From an uncultured Flavobacteriales bacterium (GTDB lineage: Bacteria > Bacteroidota > Bacteroidia > Flavobacteriales_D > Sanyastnellaceae), in contig CAJXHE010000005.1 of assembly GCA_913051865.1 (NCBI GenBank), positions 1 through 44,641 on the forward strand: a stretch of 44,641 bases of DNA, read 5' to 3'. Numbering within the stretch: position 1 is the first letter of the stretch; each line of letters opens with the position of its first letter. The position numbers were made by a program, and so were the translations under genes. Below, piece by piece: positions 33,101-43,665 of the stretch. The notes under the pieces were generated by a model. The model searched no databases, had not been told where the DNA came from, and saw only the letters and a list, made by a program, of their open reading frames with translations.

Positions 33101-34453
33101 ACCAAGTCTGTGAAGTGTTGGCGCACGATTTAGAAGCACTGGATGCCCCTTCATTACATTTTCAAGAATATCCCAAACAATCGCTTCTTTTGCATCAACA
33201 ATCTTTTTTGCTGACTTGACGGTCTTGACGATTCCACGCTCAAGCATCTTACGAATAATGAACGGCTTGTAAAGCTCGGCTGCCATATGCTTAGGCATTC
33301 CACATTCGTGCATTTTCAGCTTAGGACCTACTACGATAACCGAACGTGCAGAATAGTCAACACGCTTACCGAGAAGATTTTGACGGAAACGACCCTGCTT
33401 ACCTTTTAAACTGTCACTTAAAGATTTTAAAGGCCTGTTGCTTTCTGTCTTAACCGCACTTGATTTACGACTGTTATCGAAAAGGCTATCTACAGCCTCC
33501 TGAAGCATACGCTTCTCGTTTCTTAGAATAACCTCCGGAGCCTTAATCTCAACAAGTCTCTTTAGACGGTTATTGCGAATAATGACACGGCGGTATAAAT
33601 CATTTAAATCAGACGTTGCAAATCGACCACCATCTAGTGGAACAAGAGGACGTAGCTCCGGGGGAATGATCGGAACAACTTTGATAATCATCCATTCAGG
33701 ACGGTTCTCAATTCTCTTTTGTGAACCACGCATGTTCTCAACAACTTGAAGACGCTTTAACGCTTCACTCTTTCGTTGTTGAGAGGTTTCAGTATCTGCT
33801 GAATGACGAAGCTTAAATGAAAGCTCATCCAAGTCAAGATTTGCCAAAAGATCATGTACTGCCTCAGCACCCATCTTTGCGACAAATTTGTTTGGATCTT
33901 TGTCGTCTAAGTATTGATTTTCTTTCGGAAGGGTATCTTGAATATCGAAGTACTCATCTTCAGTAAGGAAATCATTGATTTGCAAATCTTCCCCTTCAGC
34001 ATTTTTTGCAATACCAGGGTTAATAACTGCGTAGCGTTCGTAGTAAATAATCTGGTCTAACTTTTTTGAAGGCAGACCTAGAAGATAGCCGATTTTATTT
34101 GGCAAACTTTTAAAATACCAAATATGAGCCACAGGAACAACAAGTGAAATGTGTCCCATTCTCTCACGACGAACTTTTTTCTCTGTCACCTCAACACCAC
34201 AACGGTCACAAACGATTCCCTTGTAACGGATACGCTTGTACTTACCGCAATGACATTCAAAGTCTTTTACAGGTCCAAATATTCTTTCACAAAACAAACC
34301 ATCACGTTCCGGCTTATAGGTACGATAATTGATGGTTTCTGGCTTAAGCACTTCACCATGTGACTGCTCAAGTATTGTCTCTGGCGATGATAACGAAATT
34401 GTTATTGTCGAAAAATCGCCCGAGGACTGTTGGGGGGTCTTTTGTTGGAACAT
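30128..34453 (-). CDS. rpoC: DNA-directed RNA polymerase beta' subunit
   Basis: This protein of about 1441 residues forms the catalytic jaw of RNA polymerase. The N-terminal zinc ribbon [20 protein letters not shown], the catalytic loop NADFDGDQM with the three Asp residues that hold the active magnesium, and the second zinc site [13 protein letters not shown] are present. The frame is also open with a TTG at 34465. The ATG at 34453 (MFQQKTPQQ) is preferred because it is ATG and gives a family-like N-terminus before the conserved [23 protein letters not shown]. It follows rpoB after 21 bases. The length is typical for Bacteroidota. Confidence 0.98.
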   Translation of the reverse strand: MFQQKTPQQSSGDFSTITISLSSPETILEQSHGEVLKPETINYRTYKPERDGLFCERIFGPVKDFECHCGKYKRIRYKGIVCDRCGVEVTEKKVRRERMGHISLVVPVAHIWYFKSLPNKIGYLLGLPSKKLDQIIYYERYAVINPGIAKNAEGEDLQINDFLTEDEYFDIQDTLPKENQYLDDKDPNKFVAKMGAEAVHDLLANLDLDELSFKLRHSADTETSQQRKSEALKRLQVVENMRGSQKRIENRPEWMIIKVVPIIPPELRPLVPLDGGRFATSDLNDLYRRVIIRNNRLKRLVEIKAPEVILRNEKRMLQEAVDSLFDNSRKSSAVKTESNRPLKSLSDSLKGKQGRFRQNLLGKRVDYSARSVIVVGPKLKMHECGMPKHMAAELYKPFIIRKMLERGIVKTVKSAKKIVDAKEAIVWDILENVMKGHPVLLNRAPTLHRLGIQAFQPKLIEGKALQLHPLACTAFNADFDGDQMAVHLPLGHAAVLEAQLLMLASHNILNPANGAPITVPSQDMVLGLYYITKERKSTTEWPVKGEGTVCYSPQEVSIMHQEGKLDLHAAIKMRFIDINGESSIIETTCGRVLFNEHVPLEAGYINELLTKKSLRDIIAKVLETVGVARTAEFLDDIKHLGFYMAFKGGLSFNLNDVIIPPEKEKLVTKATSEVAEVMENYNMGLITNNERYNQIIDIWTHTNSRLTNILMDRLETDKQGFNSIYMMMHSGARGSKEQIRQLSGMRGLMAKPQKSSTSGGQDIIENPILSNFKEGLSILEYFISTHGARKGLADTALKTADAGYLTRRLVDVAQDVIVTEEDCGTLRGVMVSPLRKNDEIVEGISDRIDGRVPAIDVYHPETGEVLAKEGEEITPEISRTIEAAGVDEVEVRSVLTCESVRGICAKCYGRNLSDARMVQKGVAVGVIAAQSIGEPGTQLTLRTFHVGGTASKISDESELRTKFDGVAEIEDLRTVDRKNENGEKETVIVSRSSEFKVVDPKTGVAFSTTILPYGSLLFVKSGDKIKKNDSVCKWDPYNSAIVCEALGTVKFENIEEGLTYREELDEQTGFREVVITETKDKKKNPAILIVDKKGEALRTYSLPVGAHIMVKNGSSSTLGQILCKIPRVAGKSGDITGGLPRVTELFEARNPSNPAVVSEVDGIVSYGKIKRGNREVIVESRVGDKYKYMVPLSKHILVQDNDFVRAGMPLSDGAITPKDILNIKGPTAVQEYIVNEIQDVYRLQGVKINDKHFEVIVRQMMKKVVIEDSGDTKFLEKQNAEKADFLVENNRIFGMVVISNAGDSEELSEGQMITARRLRDENGSLRRRDLALVEARDAIPATSRPLLQGITRASLQTKSFISAASFQETTKVLNEAAVSGKQDHLLGLKENVIVGHLIPAGTGSRDFQKLKVGSQDEFDAALKGIENDDVVEESTKAIADA

Positions 34454-34474
34454 ATCAGTTTTCAATGAGGGGTA

Positions 34475-37400
34475 TCAATCTAGTGAAATACTTAGTCCGA
34501 GGCCTTTCAGCTCGTGAAGAAGTACATTAAACGACTCTGGAATTCCAGGCTTAGGCATGAGGTCACCTTTAACGATGGCTTCGTATGCTTTTGCACGTCC
34601 TATAACATCATCCGACTTTACAGTCAAAATCTCTTGTAGGATATTCGCAGCACCAAATGCCTCAAGTGCCCACACTTCCATCTCACCAAAACGCTGACCA
34701 CCAAACTGAGCTTTTCCGCCCAATGGTTGTTGTGTAATCAGTGAGTAAGGTCCGATTGAACGCGCATGCATCTTGTCATCAACCATATGACTTAGCTTAA
34801 TCATATAAATGACACCAACTGTTGCAGGTTGATCGAAACGTTCACCAGTTCCTCCGTCATACAGGTGAGTCACACCACAATCAGGAACACCTGCTTTTTC
34901 TGTCAATTCAGTAATCTCTTCTAAGCTAGCCCCATCAAAGATTGGCGAAGCAAACTTCATCCCTAAGTTTTGGCCTGCCCAACCGAGTACCGTTTCGTAA
35001 ATCTGCCCCAGGTTCATTCTAGACGGTACACCAAGTGGGTTTAAAACAATGTCCACTGGCGTTCCATCTTTAAGGAACGGCATATCCTCCTGACGTACAA
35101 TTCTTGCAACAATTCCTTTGTTACCGTGACGTCCCGCCATCTTGTCACCTACTTTCAATTTACGCTTTTTAGCCACGTAAACTTTTGCCAGCTTGACAAT
35201 TCCATTTGGAAGTTCATCACCTACAGTAACCTGGAATTTTTTGCGCTTATAAGCACCCAGAAGATCGTTGTACTTCATTGTGTAGTTGTGTACCACACGA
35301 TTTATTAGATCACTAACTTCACTATCTCTTACCCAAGCTTCCGAGTTTATGATGAGGAAGTCCAAGCTCAATAGAATTTTTTGAGTGAACTTTATTCCTT
35401 TCTTAACCTGCTCTTCCTTGTAGTAATTGAAAACACCTTGGCTCACCTTTCCAGCAACGAGCTTCATAAGCTTGTCAACTAAGATTTTCTTAAGAGATGC
35501 AGCTTCCTTATCGAAATCAATATCGATTGATTCAATAATTGCCTTATCTGCAGCTTTGGCTTTTCTATCCTTTACTGCACGGCTAAATAACTTCTTGTCA
35601 ATCACGACACCTTTACTTGAAGGTGGCATTTTTAATGAAGCATCCTTTACATCTCCAGCCTTGTCACCGAAAATAGCTCTGAGTAGCTTCTCTTCAGGGC
35701 TTGGATCTGACTCACCTTTAGGTGTAATCTTACCAATGAGGATGTCACCACCACTCACATTTGCACCGATTCGAATTAATCCGTTTTCGTCGAGGTTCGC
35801 TGTAGCTTCCTCACTGACGTTCGGAATATCATTTGTCAACTCCTCAATTCCACGCTTGGTATCTCTTACTTCGAGTGTATACGAATCGACGTGTAAAGAG
35901 GTAAATACATCTTCTCTTACAACACGTTCTGAGATTACAATCGCATCCTCAAAGTTGTATCCCTGCCAAGGCATAAAGGCAACCTTCATGTTTTGGCCCA
36001 ACGCAAGCTCTCCATTGTCGGTACTGTATCCTTCTACAAGAATCTGACCTTTTTCAACACGATCGCCTTTCGATACGATGGGACGAAGGTTCATGCATGT
36101 ACCCTGGTTCGTCCGAGAAAATTTAACGAGGTTATACAACTTCAAATCATCATCAAATGAAACAAGCAAATCGCTCTCATCCATTTTGTGACGAATATGA
36201 ATAACGTCTGAATCAACATACTCAACAACACCGTCCGACTCAGCACGCATAAGAATTCTTGAATCTCTTGCAACAGCTGATTCAACTCCTGTACCAACGA
36301 TAGGCGAGTCAGGAATCATGAGTGGAACAGCCTGACGCATCATGTTAGATCCCATCAAAGCACGGTTCGCATCATCATGCTCCAAGAATGGAATTAATGA
36401 CGCCGCAATAGAGGCTATCTGATTAGGAGCCACATCCATGTACTCCAATTCATTTGCTTGTACAAGTGGATAATCAGCTTGTAACCTTGACTTGATTAAT
36501 GGATCAAGGAAATTTCCATCATTGTCTATTTTCGCATTTGCCTGCGCAATTAAAGACATTGCTTCATCCTCTGCTGATAAGTAAATAACATCCTCAGCTT
36601 TGGTGGCTGCTTTACCATCAATGACTTTACGATATGGTGTTTCAATAAATCCAAGCCTGTTCACTTTGGCATACACACACAATGAACTAATAAGTCCAAT
36701 ATTCGGTCCCTCTGGAGTCTCAATAGTACAAAGACGTCCATAGTGCGTGTAGTGTACATCACGAACCTCAAAACCAGCACGTTCACGAGAAAGTCCACCA
36801 GGCCCTAGGGCTGATATACGTCGTTTGTGTGTCACCTCACTTAGAGGATTGGTTTGGTCCATAAACTGTGACAACTGATTTGTTCCAAAGAAACTATTAA
36901 TCACAGAACTTAACGTCTTCGCATTAATCAGATCCGTCGGCGTAAACACTTCGTTATCACGAACGTTCATACGCTCACGAATTGTTCGTGCCATACGCGC
37001 TAGACCGACACCAAATTGAGAGTATAGCTGCTCACCTACAGTACGAATACGTCTGTTACTTAAGTGATCAATATCGTCAACATCTGCATTAGAGTTAACC
37101 AAATCAATTAAGTACTTTATAATAAGCAATATATCATCCTTCGTGAGTGTTCTGCTCACGACGTCGTCATCCAATCCCAATTTCCTGTTGATACGGAAAC
37201 GACCGACTTCACCCAAATCATAACGCATTTCGGAGAAGAAAAGTTTATCGATTACGCCTCGAGCTGTGTCCAAATCTGGCGGCTCAGCATTTCGAAGTTG
37301 ACGATAGATATATTCTACAGCTTCCTTCTCAGAGTTTGAGCTATCCTTCTGTAGCGTATTGTAAATAATCGCGTAATCAGCTTGATTTATACTCTCCTTG

Positions 37401-38296
37401 TGAAGAATAATAGATTTCGTGCCACTTTCCATGATAAGCGCAACGTGCTCTTTTTCAAGAATCGTTTCTCTGTCAAGGATGACCTCATTTCTCTCAATCG
37501 AAACAACTTCTCCTGTATCCTCATCCACAAAATCCTCAACCCATACTTTTAAGACACGGGCAGCTAGCTTTCTACCTACTGCACGTTTCAGACCTGCCTT
37601 ACTCACTTTTACCTCGTCAGCAAGGTCAAAAATATCTAAAATATCTCGGTCAGTTTCGTATCCAATACTACGTAACAATGTTGTTACTGGAAGCTTCTTC
37701 TTTCGATCGATGTAGGCGTACATAACACCATTAATGTCTGTCGCAAATTCAATCCAAGATCCTTTAAAAGGAATAATTCTTGCAGAATAAAGTTTGGTGC
37801 CATTTGCGTGACGACTTTGGCCAAAAAACACCCCAGGTGACCGGTGGAGTTGATTGACTATGACACGTTCTGCGCCATTTACGACAAATGAGCCTTGAGG
37901 AGTCATATAGGGGATTGTACCCAAATAAACATCTTGAACAATGGTCTCAAAATCCTCATGTTCAGGGTCAGTACAGTAAAGCTTTAGTTTGGCTTTGAGC
38001 GGGACACTGTGAGTAAGACCACGCTCAATACATTCAGTAATGCAATAGCGGGGAGGATCAATAAAGTAATCTAAAAATTCAAGTACGAATTGATTCCTTG
38101 TATCTGTGATAGGGAAGTTTTCGCTGAATACTTTAAATAATCCTTCTGATTCACGATTTTCAGGTTTTGTTTCAAGTTGAAAAAACTCCTGAAAAGAGCG
38201 TAGTTGGATGTCAAGAAAATCCGGATGATCTAGTGGAAGAGCCACTGATGCAAAGTTTTTCCGGGTAGCGACTGGGGTGGTATTGACCAAAGACAT
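34475..38296 (-). CDS. rpoB: DNA-directed RNA polymerase beta subunit
   Basis: This 1273-residue subunit forms the other half of the polymerase active cleft. The rifampicin-binding cluster reads [30 protein letters not shown]. It keeps the Asp, His, Arg and Ser positions (E. coli 516, 526, 529 and 531) whose change causes resistance, so a sensitive type is expected; the residue at E. coli 518 is Thr. The C-terminal [10 protein letters not shown] and the ending [10 protein letters not shown] are typical. The ATG at 38296 is 144 bases after rplL, with a hairpin in between. No insertion or frameshift is seen. Confidence 0.98.
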   Translation of the reverse strand: MSLVNTTPVATRKNFASVALPLDHPDFLDIQLRSFQEFFQLETKPENRESEGLFKVFSENFPITDTRNQFVLEFLDYFIDPPRYCITECIERGLTHSVPLKAKLKLYCTDPEHEDFETIVQDVYLGTIPYMTPQGSFVVNGAERVIVNQLHRSPGVFFGQSRHANGTKLYSARIIPFKGSWIEFATDINGVMYAYIDRKKKLPVTTLLRSIGYETDRDILDIFDLADEVKVSKAGLKRAVGRKLAARVLKVWVEDFVDEDTGEVVSIERNEVILDRETILEKEHVALIMESGTKSIILHKESINQADYAIIYNTLQKDSSNSEKEAVEYIYRQLRNAEPPDLDTARGVIDKLFFSEMRYDLGEVGRFRINRKLGLDDDVVSRTLTKDDILLIIKYLIDLVNSNADVDDIDHLSNRRIRTVGEQLYSQFGVGLARMARTIRERMNVRDNEVFTPTDLINAKTLSSVINSFFGTNQLSQFMDQTNPLSEVTHKRRISALGPGGLSRERAGFEVRDVHYTHYGRLCTIETPEGPNIGLISSLCVYAKVNRLGFIETPYRKVIDGKAATKAEDVIYLSAEDEAMSLIAQANAKIDNDGNFLDPLIKSRLQADYPLVQANELEYMDVAPNQIASIAASLIPFLEHDDANRALMGSNMMRQAVPLMIPDSPIVGTGVESAVARDSRILMRAESDGVVEYVDSDVIHIRHKMDESDLLVSFDDDLKLYNLVKFSRTNQGTCMNLRPIVSKGDRVEKGQILVEGYSTDNGELALGQNMKVAFMPWQGYNFEDAIVISERVVREDVFTSLHVDSYTLEVRDTKRGIEELTNDIPNVSEEATANLDENGLIRIGANVSGGDILIGKITPKGESDPSPEEKLLRAIFGDKAGDVKDASLKMPPSSKGVVIDKKLFSRAVKDRKAKAADKAIIESIDIDFDKEAASLKKILVDKLMKLVAGKVSQGVFNYYKEEQVKKGIKFTQKILLSLDFLIINSEAWVRDSEVSDLINRVVHNYTMKYNDLLGAYKRKKFQVTVGDELPNGIVKLAKVYVAKKRKLKVGDKMAGRHGNKGIVARIVRQEDMPFLKDGTPVDIVLNPLGVPSRMNLGQIYETVLGWAGQNLGMKFASPIFDGASLEEITELTEKAGVPDCGVTHLYDGGTGERFDQPATVGVIYMIKLSHMVDDKMHARSIGPYSLITQQPLGGKAQFGGQRFGEMEVWALEAFGAANILQEILTVKSDDVIGRAKAYEAIVKGDLMPKPGIPESFNVLLHELKGLGLSISLD

Positions 38297-38376
38297 GGAG
38301 GTGGGGTCAAATTAATTTCAGACAAAGACAATGCAGGCACCTATGCCTATTTAACTTACGAAAAGTCATAACAGGC

Positions 38377-38417
38377 AAAAATAGTTCAAGGGCGAAGACC
38401 TGCTCTTCGCCCTGAAC
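38377..38417 (-). terminator. Attenuator-like hairpin between rplL and rpoB
   Basis: On the minus strand GTTCAGGGCGAAG (38417-38405) pairs with the arm at 38397-38384 over about 13 bp with one bulged base. A short T-run on the minus strand follows (38382-38377). It is a plausible partial terminator that sets the ratio of L7/L12 to polymerase, as in the equivalent E. coli position. Confidence 0.65.
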
Positions 38418-38440
38418 CTTAAATAGTTGGGGTTGTGTGC

Positions 38441-38818
38441 TTACTTAAGCTCAACCTCAGCTCCAGCTTCCTCAAGTTGAGTCTTGAGACTTTCTGCTTC
38501 ATCCTTAGGAATTCCTTCCTTGAGGGGAGCTGGTGCAGAGTCAACGATGCCTTTCGCATCCTTAAGGCCGAGGCCTGTTAACTCTTTTACTAGTTTTACT
38601 ACAGCTAGCTTTGATCCACCAGCAGCTTTGAGAATAACGTCAAATTCCGTTTTCTCATCACCGCCACCTTCACTACCGCCAGCAGCGGGTCCTGCAACTG
38701 CAACAGCAGCAGCAGCTGGTTCGATGCCGTGATCATCCTTAAGGATGGTAGCAAGTTCGTTTACTTCTTTAACAGTAAGATTAACGAGCTCTTCGGCCAT
38801 AACTTTTAAATCAGCCAT
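38441..38818 (-). CDS. rplL: 50S ribosomal protein L7/L12
   Basis: This 125-residue acidic stalk protein recruits translation factors to the ribosome. It has the N-terminal dimerisation part, an Ala/Gly-rich flexible hinge (about 37-53) and the compact C-terminal domain with [34 protein letters not shown]. It starts 45 bases after rplJ, and its transcript probably reads partly into rpoB through the hairpin at 38377-38417. Confidence 0.98.
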   Translation of the reverse strand: MADLKVMAEELVNLTVKEVNELATILKDDHGIEPAAAAVAVAGPAAGGSEGGGDEKTEFDVILKAAGGSKLAVVKLVKELTGLGLKDAKGIVDSAPAPLKEGIPKDEAESLKTQLEEAGAEVELK

Positions 38819-38863
38819 ATTTATTTTTGTTGATTGGTTTTCATATAATTAATAATGTCAAGC

Positions 38864-39385
38864 TCAGCCGCGTTCTTGCAGCGCCTTGACCAGACCAGAA
38901 ACTGTGTTTCCACTTGATTTTAATGCACCCACAACGTTCTTCATCGGAGATTGGAGCAATGCGACTACATCCGCAATAAGCTCGTCTTTCGACTTGACAT
39001 TTGTTAATACATCTATTTGATTGTCACCTAGGTAACAAGACTCTTCTACATAAGCAGCTTTAAGAATAGGCATGCTGTGTTTCTTGCGAAAATCCTTAAG
39101 CAACTTCGCAGGAACATTTCCTACATTGCCTAAGAGTAGCGCTGTCTGCCCTGTTAAAACTTCATACAGTTCACTGTAATCGGCTTCTTCAGAAGAATCC
39201 ATTGCTCTTCGCAGTAGCGTGTTTTTCACAACGCGCACAGTTACATCTTTCTTATAACAAGCACGACGTAGGTTTGTTGTCTCTTCAGCATTTAACCCGG
39301 AGGCATCTGCAAGATAAACAACACTGTTGTCTTGTAATAGTTGCTTTAGCTCGTTGATCTGTAAATCTTTTTCTTGACGTGTCAT
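38864..39385 (-). CDS. rplJ: 50S ribosomal protein L10
   Basis: This 173-residue protein anchors L7/L12 dimers to 23S rRNA. The start NELKQLLQDNSVVYLADASGLNAEETTNLRRACYKKDV and VVKNTLLRRA are typical, and the C-terminal helix for L7/L12 is present. It lies only 18 bases after rplA, leaving no room for a long L10-binding leader of the E. coli type. Confidence 0.97.
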   Translation of the reverse strand: MTRQEKDLQINELKQLLQDNSVVYLADASGLNAEETTNLRRACYKKDVTVRVVKNTLLRRAMDSSEEADYSELYEVLTGQTALLLGNVGNVPAKLLKDFRKKHSMPILKAAYVEESCYLGDNQIDVLTNVKSKDELIADVVALLQSPMKNVVGALKSSGNTVSGLVKALQERG

Positions 39386-39403
39386 ATTTGATGCGTTTAG
39401 GGG

Positions 39404-40096
39404 TTAAACCAAAGATTTGAAATCAATTTTAATACCAGGTCCCATTGTAGAGCTCATAATGATGCTCTTGATATAAGACCCTTTTGCAGAAGAAGGCTTT
39501 AACTTTACTAAAGTTGAAATCAGTTCGTTTGCATTCTCTTCAATTTTAGAAGCCTCAAAAGAGACCTTTCCAACTGAAGCATGAATAATCCCAAACTTGT
39601 CAACTTTAAAGTCAATCTTACCTGCTTTTACGTCAGTAACAGCTTTTGCCACATCCATAGTTACAGTACCCGACTTAGGGTTAGGCATGAGGCCACGAGG
39701 TCCGAGTACACGGCCTAGAGCTCCTACCTTGCCCATAACTTGGGGTGTGGTGATAATTACGTCCACATCGGTCCATCCCCCCTTAATTTTTGCCACATAC
39801 TCGTCGAGTCCTACGTAATCAGCACCAGCATCTAAAGCCTCCTGATCTTTGTCAGGTGGGCAAAGTACTAGTACTTTCACATCTTTTCCTGTTCCGTGAG
39901 GTAAGGAAACGGTGCCACGAACCATTTGGTTCGCTTTACGAGGGTCTACTCCAAGTCGCACGGCGAGGTCTACCGAGGCATCGAATTTCGTCGTAGAGCA
40001 ATCTTTCACAAGTGAAGATGCTTTGTCAAGCGTATAAGGCTTTTCGGCGTCGAATTTCTCGGCAACCGCCTTCTGGTGTTTTGTTAATCGTCCCAT
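39404..40096 (-). CDS. rplA: 50S ribosomal protein L1
   Basis: This 230-residue protein forms the mobile L1 stalk near the E site and, in many bacteria, represses its own operon. The sequence [18 protein letters not shown] and the conserved [17 protein letters not shown] are clear family marks. It starts 18 bases after rplK, so the two are translated as a pair. Confidence 0.98.
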   Translation of the reverse strand: MGRLTKHQKAVAEKFDAEKPYTLDKASSLVKDCSTTKFDASVDLAVRLGVDPRKANQMVRGTVSLPHGTGKDVKVLVLCPPDKDQEALDAGADYVGLDEYVAKIKGGWTDVDVIITTPQVMGKVGALGRVLGPRGLMPNPKSGTVTMDVAKAVTDVKAGKIDFKVDKFGIIHASVGKVSFEASKIEENANELISTLVKLKPSSAKGSYIKSIIMSSTMGPGIKIDFKSLV

Positions 40097-40114
40097 TTTT
40101 GTGCGGTTTGTGGC

Positions 40115-40552
40115 TTAAGAAGGGAAAGTTCCAGTGACATTAATACCCATACTTCTTGCTGTTCCTGCGACCACTTTCATGGCAGACTCAATGGAAAAGC
40201 AATTCAGATCAGGCATTTTGTCTTCTGCTATAACGCGGATTTGATCCCAGTTAACACGTCCCACTTTAACTCTATTAGATTCCGGAGAACCACTTTTGAG
40301 TTTTGCTGCCTCCAACAATTGGATGGCAGCAGGGGGTGTCTTAATGACAAAGTCAAACGACTTGTCAACATAGACAGTGATAACTGCGGGGAGTACCTTG
40401 CCAGCTTTATCTTGGGTTCTCGCATTAAATTGCTTACAGAACTCCATGATATTTACTCCTTTCGCACCGAGGGCCGGTCCGACAGGAGGTGCAGGGTTGG
40501 CTGCTCCACCACGTATTTGCAGCTTTATTAGTCCAGCTACTTCTTTCGCCAT
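40115..40552 (-). CDS. rplK: 50S ribosomal protein L11
   Basis: This 145-residue protein forms the GTPase-associated centre on 23S rRNA. The N-terminal proline-rich segment [29 protein letters not shown] and the C-terminal [13 protein letters not shown] are typical. The 89 bases before it (40553-40641) contain a small hairpin that could be an L1 target. Confidence 0.98.
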   Translation of the reverse strand: MAKEVAGLIKLQIRGGAANPAPPVGPALGAKGVNIMEFCKQFNARTQDKAGKVLPAVITVYVDKSFDFVIKTPPAAIQLLEAAKLKSGSPESNRVKVGRVNWDQIRVIAEDKMPDLNCFSIESAMKVVAGTARSMGINVTGTFPS

Positions 40553-40588
40553 TTTATTTATATATAATGAACAGTCTTGAGATTCGCG

Positions 40589-40605
40589 AGAATGGGAAGC
40601 ATTCT
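40589..40605 (-). promoter_or_regulatory. Leader hairpin upstream of rplK, possible L1 operator
   Basis: On the minus strand AGAATG and CATTCT form a 6-bp stem with a 5-base loop in the nusG-rplK intergenic region, where L1 represses translation in other bacteria. The sequence alone does not show L1 binding. Confidence 0.3.
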
Positions 40606-40641
40606 AGGGGACATGCAAACGTCTCTAACTGTCTGTTCCGT

Positions 40642-41193
40642 TTAATTATCTTTTTCTACTTGTAAATAGCCAAGCTCTACCGGTGTCTTACGACCAAAGA
40701 TCTTTACCATCACTTTTAATTTCTTTTTATCTTCGTTGACTTCTTCGATGTTACCAAGGAATCCATTAAATGGACCATCTATAACCTTCACCAGTTCGCC
40801 AGCTTTATATGGTATGTTGATTTCTTCTTCAGCAGCTGCCATTTCATCGACAACACCTAAAATTCGGTTCACTTCATGCTGACGTATAGGCATAGGGTCG
40901 CCTCTCTTTTCAGCACCAAGAAATCCAATCACATTGGTAACATTTTTTACGAGGTGTGGTATTTCACCAACCAGCGAGGCTTGGATATATACATACCCAG
41001 GAAATAAATTCTTTTCCTTACTTACTTTTTTACCCTTGCGAATTTGAAATACTTTCTCAATAGGAATAAGTACTTGCCCTACATAGTCTTGTAAACCAGC
41101 AGCAGCGACCTCTGTTTCGATGGTCTCCTTTACTCGCTTTTCCTGACCACTAACAGCCCGGACTACATACCACTTTTTCTCTATTTCACTCAT
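40642..41193 (-). CDS. nusG: Transcription termination/antitermination factor NusG
   Basis: This protein of about 183 residues binds RNA polymerase and couples it to Rho or the ribosome. The NGN domain starts WYVVRAVSGQEKRVKE and includes LFPGYVYIQ. The C-terminal KOW domain has GELVKVIDGPFNGFLGNIEEVNEDKKKLKVMVKIFGRKTPVEL. The frame also has an ATG at 41202, but the ATG at 41193 (MSEIEKKWYV) gives the common N-terminus. Confidence 0.96.
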   Translation of the reverse strand: MSEIEKKWYVVRAVSGQEKRVKETIETEVAAAGLQDYVGQVLIPIEKVFQIRKGKKVSKEKNLFPGYVYIQASLVGEIPHLVKNVTNVIGFLGAEKRGDPMPIRQHEVNRILGVVDEMAAAEEEINIPYKAGELVKVIDGPFNGFLGNIEEVNEDKKKLKVMVKIFGRKTPVELGYLQVEKDN

Positions 41194-41208
41194 CGTTTCC
41201 AAAGCGTT

Positions 41209-41427
41209 CTAAAATAAATCATAAATAGTACCAACAACACCTTTCCAGATAGAGTCTGATGTATTTACTCCAAATGCCCAGTCCATAACAAATACTACAC
41301 CCGCAATAAGTAAGGATGCAACAAATACTAGAACTGAAGACTCCTGAAGTTCTTTCCAAGTAGGCCAAGTCACCTTGGTAACAAGCTCACTGTAGGACTC
41401 TTTAATATAATTCGTTATTTGAGACAT
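41209..41427 (-). CDS. secE: Preprotein translocase subunit SecE
   Basis: This 72-residue protein has one transmembrane helix (about 29-50) and the conserved amphipathic ELVTKVTWPTWKELQES. It clamps SecY in the inner membrane. The frame extends upstream into the tRNA-Trp gene, so the ATG at 41427, 14 bases after the tRNA, is the start. Confidence 0.95.
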   Translation of the reverse strand: MSQITNYIKESYSELVTKVTWPTWKELQESSVLVFVASLLIAGVVFVMDWAFGVNTSDSIWKGVVGTIYDLF

Positions 41428-41441
41428 TGTTTCTTTATTTG

Positions 41442-41514
41442 CACGGGCGGTAGGACTCGAACCTACAACCAATGGTTTTGGAGACCACTACTCTGCCAAT
41501 TGAGCTACGCCCGT
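41442..41514 (-). tRNA. tRNA-Trp (anticodon CCA)
   Basis: The acceptor stem ACGGGCG/CGCCCGT is fully paired. The anticodon arm has loop CTCCAAA, which gives CCA, and the T-arm loop is TTCGAGT. It sits between tuf and secE, a conserved position in Bacteroidota, and CCA is not encoded. Confidence 0.95.
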
Positions 41515-41522
41515 AAATACGG

Positions 41523-41553
41523 GAAGAAGGCACCTTAAAAAGGCACCTTCTTC
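41523..41553 (-). repeat. Imperfect hairpin between tuf and tRNA-Trp
   Basis: GAAGAAGG (41523-41530) pairs with CCTTCTTC (41546-41553), and the inner CCTT pairs with AAGG across a CA/CA internal loop. No T-run follows on the minus strand, so it may guide RNA processing rather than end transcription. Confidence 0.45.
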
Positions 41554-41586
41554 TCGAAGATTTGTATAGAGGAGAACCCTCATAAA

Positions 41587-42774
41587 TTAACCGACAATTT
41601 CAGTTACCTGACCAGCACCTACAGTTCGTCCACCCTCACGGATAGCGAAACGAAGCCCCTTGTCCATAGCAACAGAAGCGATTAAATCTACATCGATCGT
41701 AACGTTGTCACCTGGCATTACCATTTCGCGACCTGCTTCTAGAGAGATCTCACCAGTCACGTCAGTTGTTCTAAAGTAGAACTGAGGACGGTACTTGTTG
41801 TGGAATGGGGTATGACGTCCACCCTCTTCTTTCTTAAGGATGTAGACCTCTGCCTTAAACTTTTTATGCGGAGTGATGGTTCCAGGACGTGCTATTACCA
41901 TACCACGCTTAATGTCTGATTTATCGATACCACGAAGTAAAAGACCAACGTTGTCTCCAGCTTCACCTCTATCTAGAATCTTACGGAACATCTCTACTCC
42001 AGTAATTGTAGACTTGACTTTCTCATCTTGCATACCGATAATATCAACTTCATCACCAGTATTAATGATACCTGTTTCAATTCGACCAGTTGCAACTGTT
42101 CCACGACCTGTTATTGTGAAAACATCCTCAATAGACATTAGGAAAGGCTTCTCGTTGTCACGTGGTGGAATTTCAATCCATGTGTCAACAGCAGTCATTA
42201 ACTCCTTAATTGAATCTACCCACTTCGCGTCTCCATTAAGTCCACCAAGAGCAGAACCAGTAATTACCGGTGAGTTGTCGCCATCATAGTCGTAAAACGA
42301 AAGAAGTTCACGAACTTCCATCTCTACCAATTCAAGTAATTCTTCGTCGTCTACCATGTCCGCTTTGTTCATGAATACAACGATACGAGGAATACCAACT
42401 TGGCGTCCAAGTAGAATGTGCTCACGAGTCTGAGGCATAGGGCCATCAGTTGCAGCAACAACAAGAATAGCACCGTCCATTTGGGCAGCACCTGTTACCA
42501 TATTCTTCACATAGTCAGCGTGACCTGGACAATCAACGTGAGCATAGTGACGCGCTGCTGTTGAATACTCTACGTGTGAAGAGTTAATCGTAATTCCACG
42601 CTCCTTTTCCTCAGGTGCGTTGTCAATTTGGTCAAACGAGCTTGCCTCGCTATACCCAGCATCAGCCATCACCTTAGTGATCGCAGCTGTTAAAGTAGTT
42701 TTTCCGTGGTCAACGTGGCCAATTGTGCCAATGTTAACGTGTGGTTTTGATCGGTCAAATTTTTCTTTTGCCAT
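41587..42774 (-). CDS. tuf: Elongation factor Tu
   Basis: This 395-residue GTPase delivers aminoacyl-tRNA to the ribosome. The P-loop GHVDHGKT (19-26), the switch region [24 protein letters not shown] and NKADMVDD are intact. The C-terminal [15 protein letters not shown] is typical. It lies after four tRNA genes and before tRNA-Trp and secE in a single transcription unit. Confidence 0.99.
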   Translation of the reverse strand: MAKEKFDRSKPHVNIGTIGHVDHGKTTLTAAITKVMADAGYSEASSFDQIDNAPEEKERGITINSSHVEYSTAARHYAHVDCPGHADYVKNMVTGAAQMDGAILVVAATDGPMPQTREHILLGRQVGIPRIVVFMNKADMVDDEELLELVEMEVRELLSFYDYDGDNSPVITGSALGGLNGDAKWVDSIKELMTAVDTWIEIPPRDNEKPFLMSIEDVFTITGRGTVATGRIETGIINTGDEVDIIGMQDEKVKSTITGVEMFRKILDRGEAGDNVGLLLRGIDKSDIKRGMVIARPGTITPHKKFKAEVYILKKEEGGRHTPFHNKYRPQFYFRTTDVTGEISLEAGREMVMPGDNVTIDVDLIASVAMDKGLRFAIREGGRTVGAGQVTEIVG

Positions 42775-42835
42775 AATCTCAACGTTTTTATGATTTATAT
42801 ATTATTATTAATTTCTATTCCTCTTTAATGATATG

Positions 42836-42907
<72 letters not shown>

Positions 42908-42915
42908 TTGAATCG

Positions 42916-42988
42916 AGCGGAAGACGAGGTTCGAACTCGCGACATTCAGCTTGGAAGGCTGATGCTCTACCAACTGAGCTACTTCCGC
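42916..42988 (-). tRNA. tRNA-Gly (anticodon TCC)
   Basis: The acceptor stem GCGGAAG/CTTCCGC is perfect. The anticodon loop CTTCCAA gives TCC, and the T-arm is CGAGG/CCTCG-like around TTCGAAC. CCA is not encoded. Confidence 0.95.
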
Positions 42989-43027
42989 TTGGTAATTTCC
43001 ACAAACAGTTTAATGCTTGTGAAAATG

Positions 43028-43110
43028 TGGGGGTAATAGGAATCGAACCTATTCAGTCTAAGACAACAGAGTTACAGTCTGCCCCGGCTCTCCAACTCCG
43101 GCGTACCCCC
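43028..43110 (-). tRNA. tRNA-Tyr (anticodon GTA)
   Basis: This class II tRNA has acceptor stem GGGGGTA/TACCCCC, a long variable arm, and anticodon loop CTGTAAC that gives GTA. The T-loop is TTCGATT. Confidence 0.95.
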
Positions 43111-43154
43111 AAAACATTCTGTAACATATATAATGTACAGGATATTTTTTGGTG

Positions 43155-43227
43155 AGCCGGTGGAGGGATTCGAACCCCCGGCCAGTTGATTACAAATCAA
43201 CTGCTCTGGCCACTGAGCTACACCGGC
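43155..43227 (-). tRNA. tRNA-Thr (anticodon TGT)
   Basis: The acceptor stem GCCGGTG/CACCGGC is perfect. The anticodon arm TTGAT/ATCAA encloses TTGTAA-type loop with TGT, and the T-loop is TTCGAAT. It is the first gene of the tRNA-tuf-rpo transcription unit. Confidence 0.95.
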
Positions 43228-43248
43228 AATAAAGCAAAGAACAAAACA

Positions 43249-43277
43249 CAAAAAAACCCTCCTGAATTTCAGGAGGG
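43249..43277 (-). terminator. Rho-independent terminator of xerC-hpf
   Basis: On the minus strand CCCTCCTGA (43277-43269) pairs with TCAGGAGGG (43265-43257), followed by a run of T (43256-43249). It ends the hpf transcript about 80 bases after the stop codon. Confidence 0.85.
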
Positions 43278-43307
43278 CAAATGTACGATATAATTTGGTC
43301 CAAACAA
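43278..43307 (-). promoter_or_regulatory. Main promoter of the tRNA-tuf-secE-nusG-rpl-rpo unit
   Basis: On the minus strand TTG (43307-43305), exactly 19 bases, then TACATTTG (43285-43278): a perfect match to the Bacteroidota consensus. The expected start near 43273 falls inside the hpf terminator hairpin. Confidence 0.8.
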
Positions 43308-43356
43308 GCAATAGTTGCGCCTAAAATTATATCTATATAATTTCTTAAATATTCAT

Positions 43357-43641
43357 TCAAGAATGTTGCTTTAAAATCTGTCTTCTTAATGCCTCCGTTA
43401 CTTCGTCTGTTGCACCTTCAAAAGTTGTAGCGTTGCGCTTCGCGAAAAGATCTTTCCCTGGCAGATGAAGTTTAATCTCAACGCGCTTATTCTCTCTGTC
43501 ATCGTTTTTCTCAATGCGTAAAAAAGCTTCGCCAGAAATAATTGAATTGTTAAAAGTTGTCAGCTTTTGAATTTTTGCTTTAATAAAAGCTAACAACGCC
43601 TTATCAGCGTCAAAGTGAATGGAATTGATTTGCACCTGCAT
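43357..43641 (-). CDS. hpf: Ribosome hibernation-promoting factor (short HPF/RaiA family)
   Basis: This protein of about 94 residues binds the small ribosomal subunit during slow growth and blocks translation. The sequence QINSIHFDADKALLAFIKAKIQKLTTFNNSIISGEAFLRI and the late KDLFAKRNATTFEGATDEVTEALRRQI fit the short form of the family. The frame includes an ATG at 43650. The ATG at 43641 (MQVQINSIHF) gives the common N-terminus. It follows xerC closely, and a terminator lies 80 bases downstream. Confidence 0.93.
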   Translation of the reverse strand: MQVQINSIHFDADKALLAFIKAKIQKLTTFNNSIISGEAFLRIEKNDDRENKRVEIKLHLPGKDLFAKRNATTFEGATDEVTEALRRQILKQHS

Positions 43642-43665
43642 GGTGAACATATGTGTTTGGGCGCG

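Noticed and set aside
35427-36047. Long plus-strand open frame of 206 residues
   Set aside because: It is fully antisense to rpoB, has no promoter or start context, and is serine/threonine-rich as expected for a shadow of a conserved gene.
43072-43311. Minus-strand open frame of 79 residues across tRNA-Thr
   Set aside because: It overlaps tRNA-Thr and the tRNA-Tyr end and shows the typical tRNA-shadow motif QLICNQLAGGSNPSTGSP.
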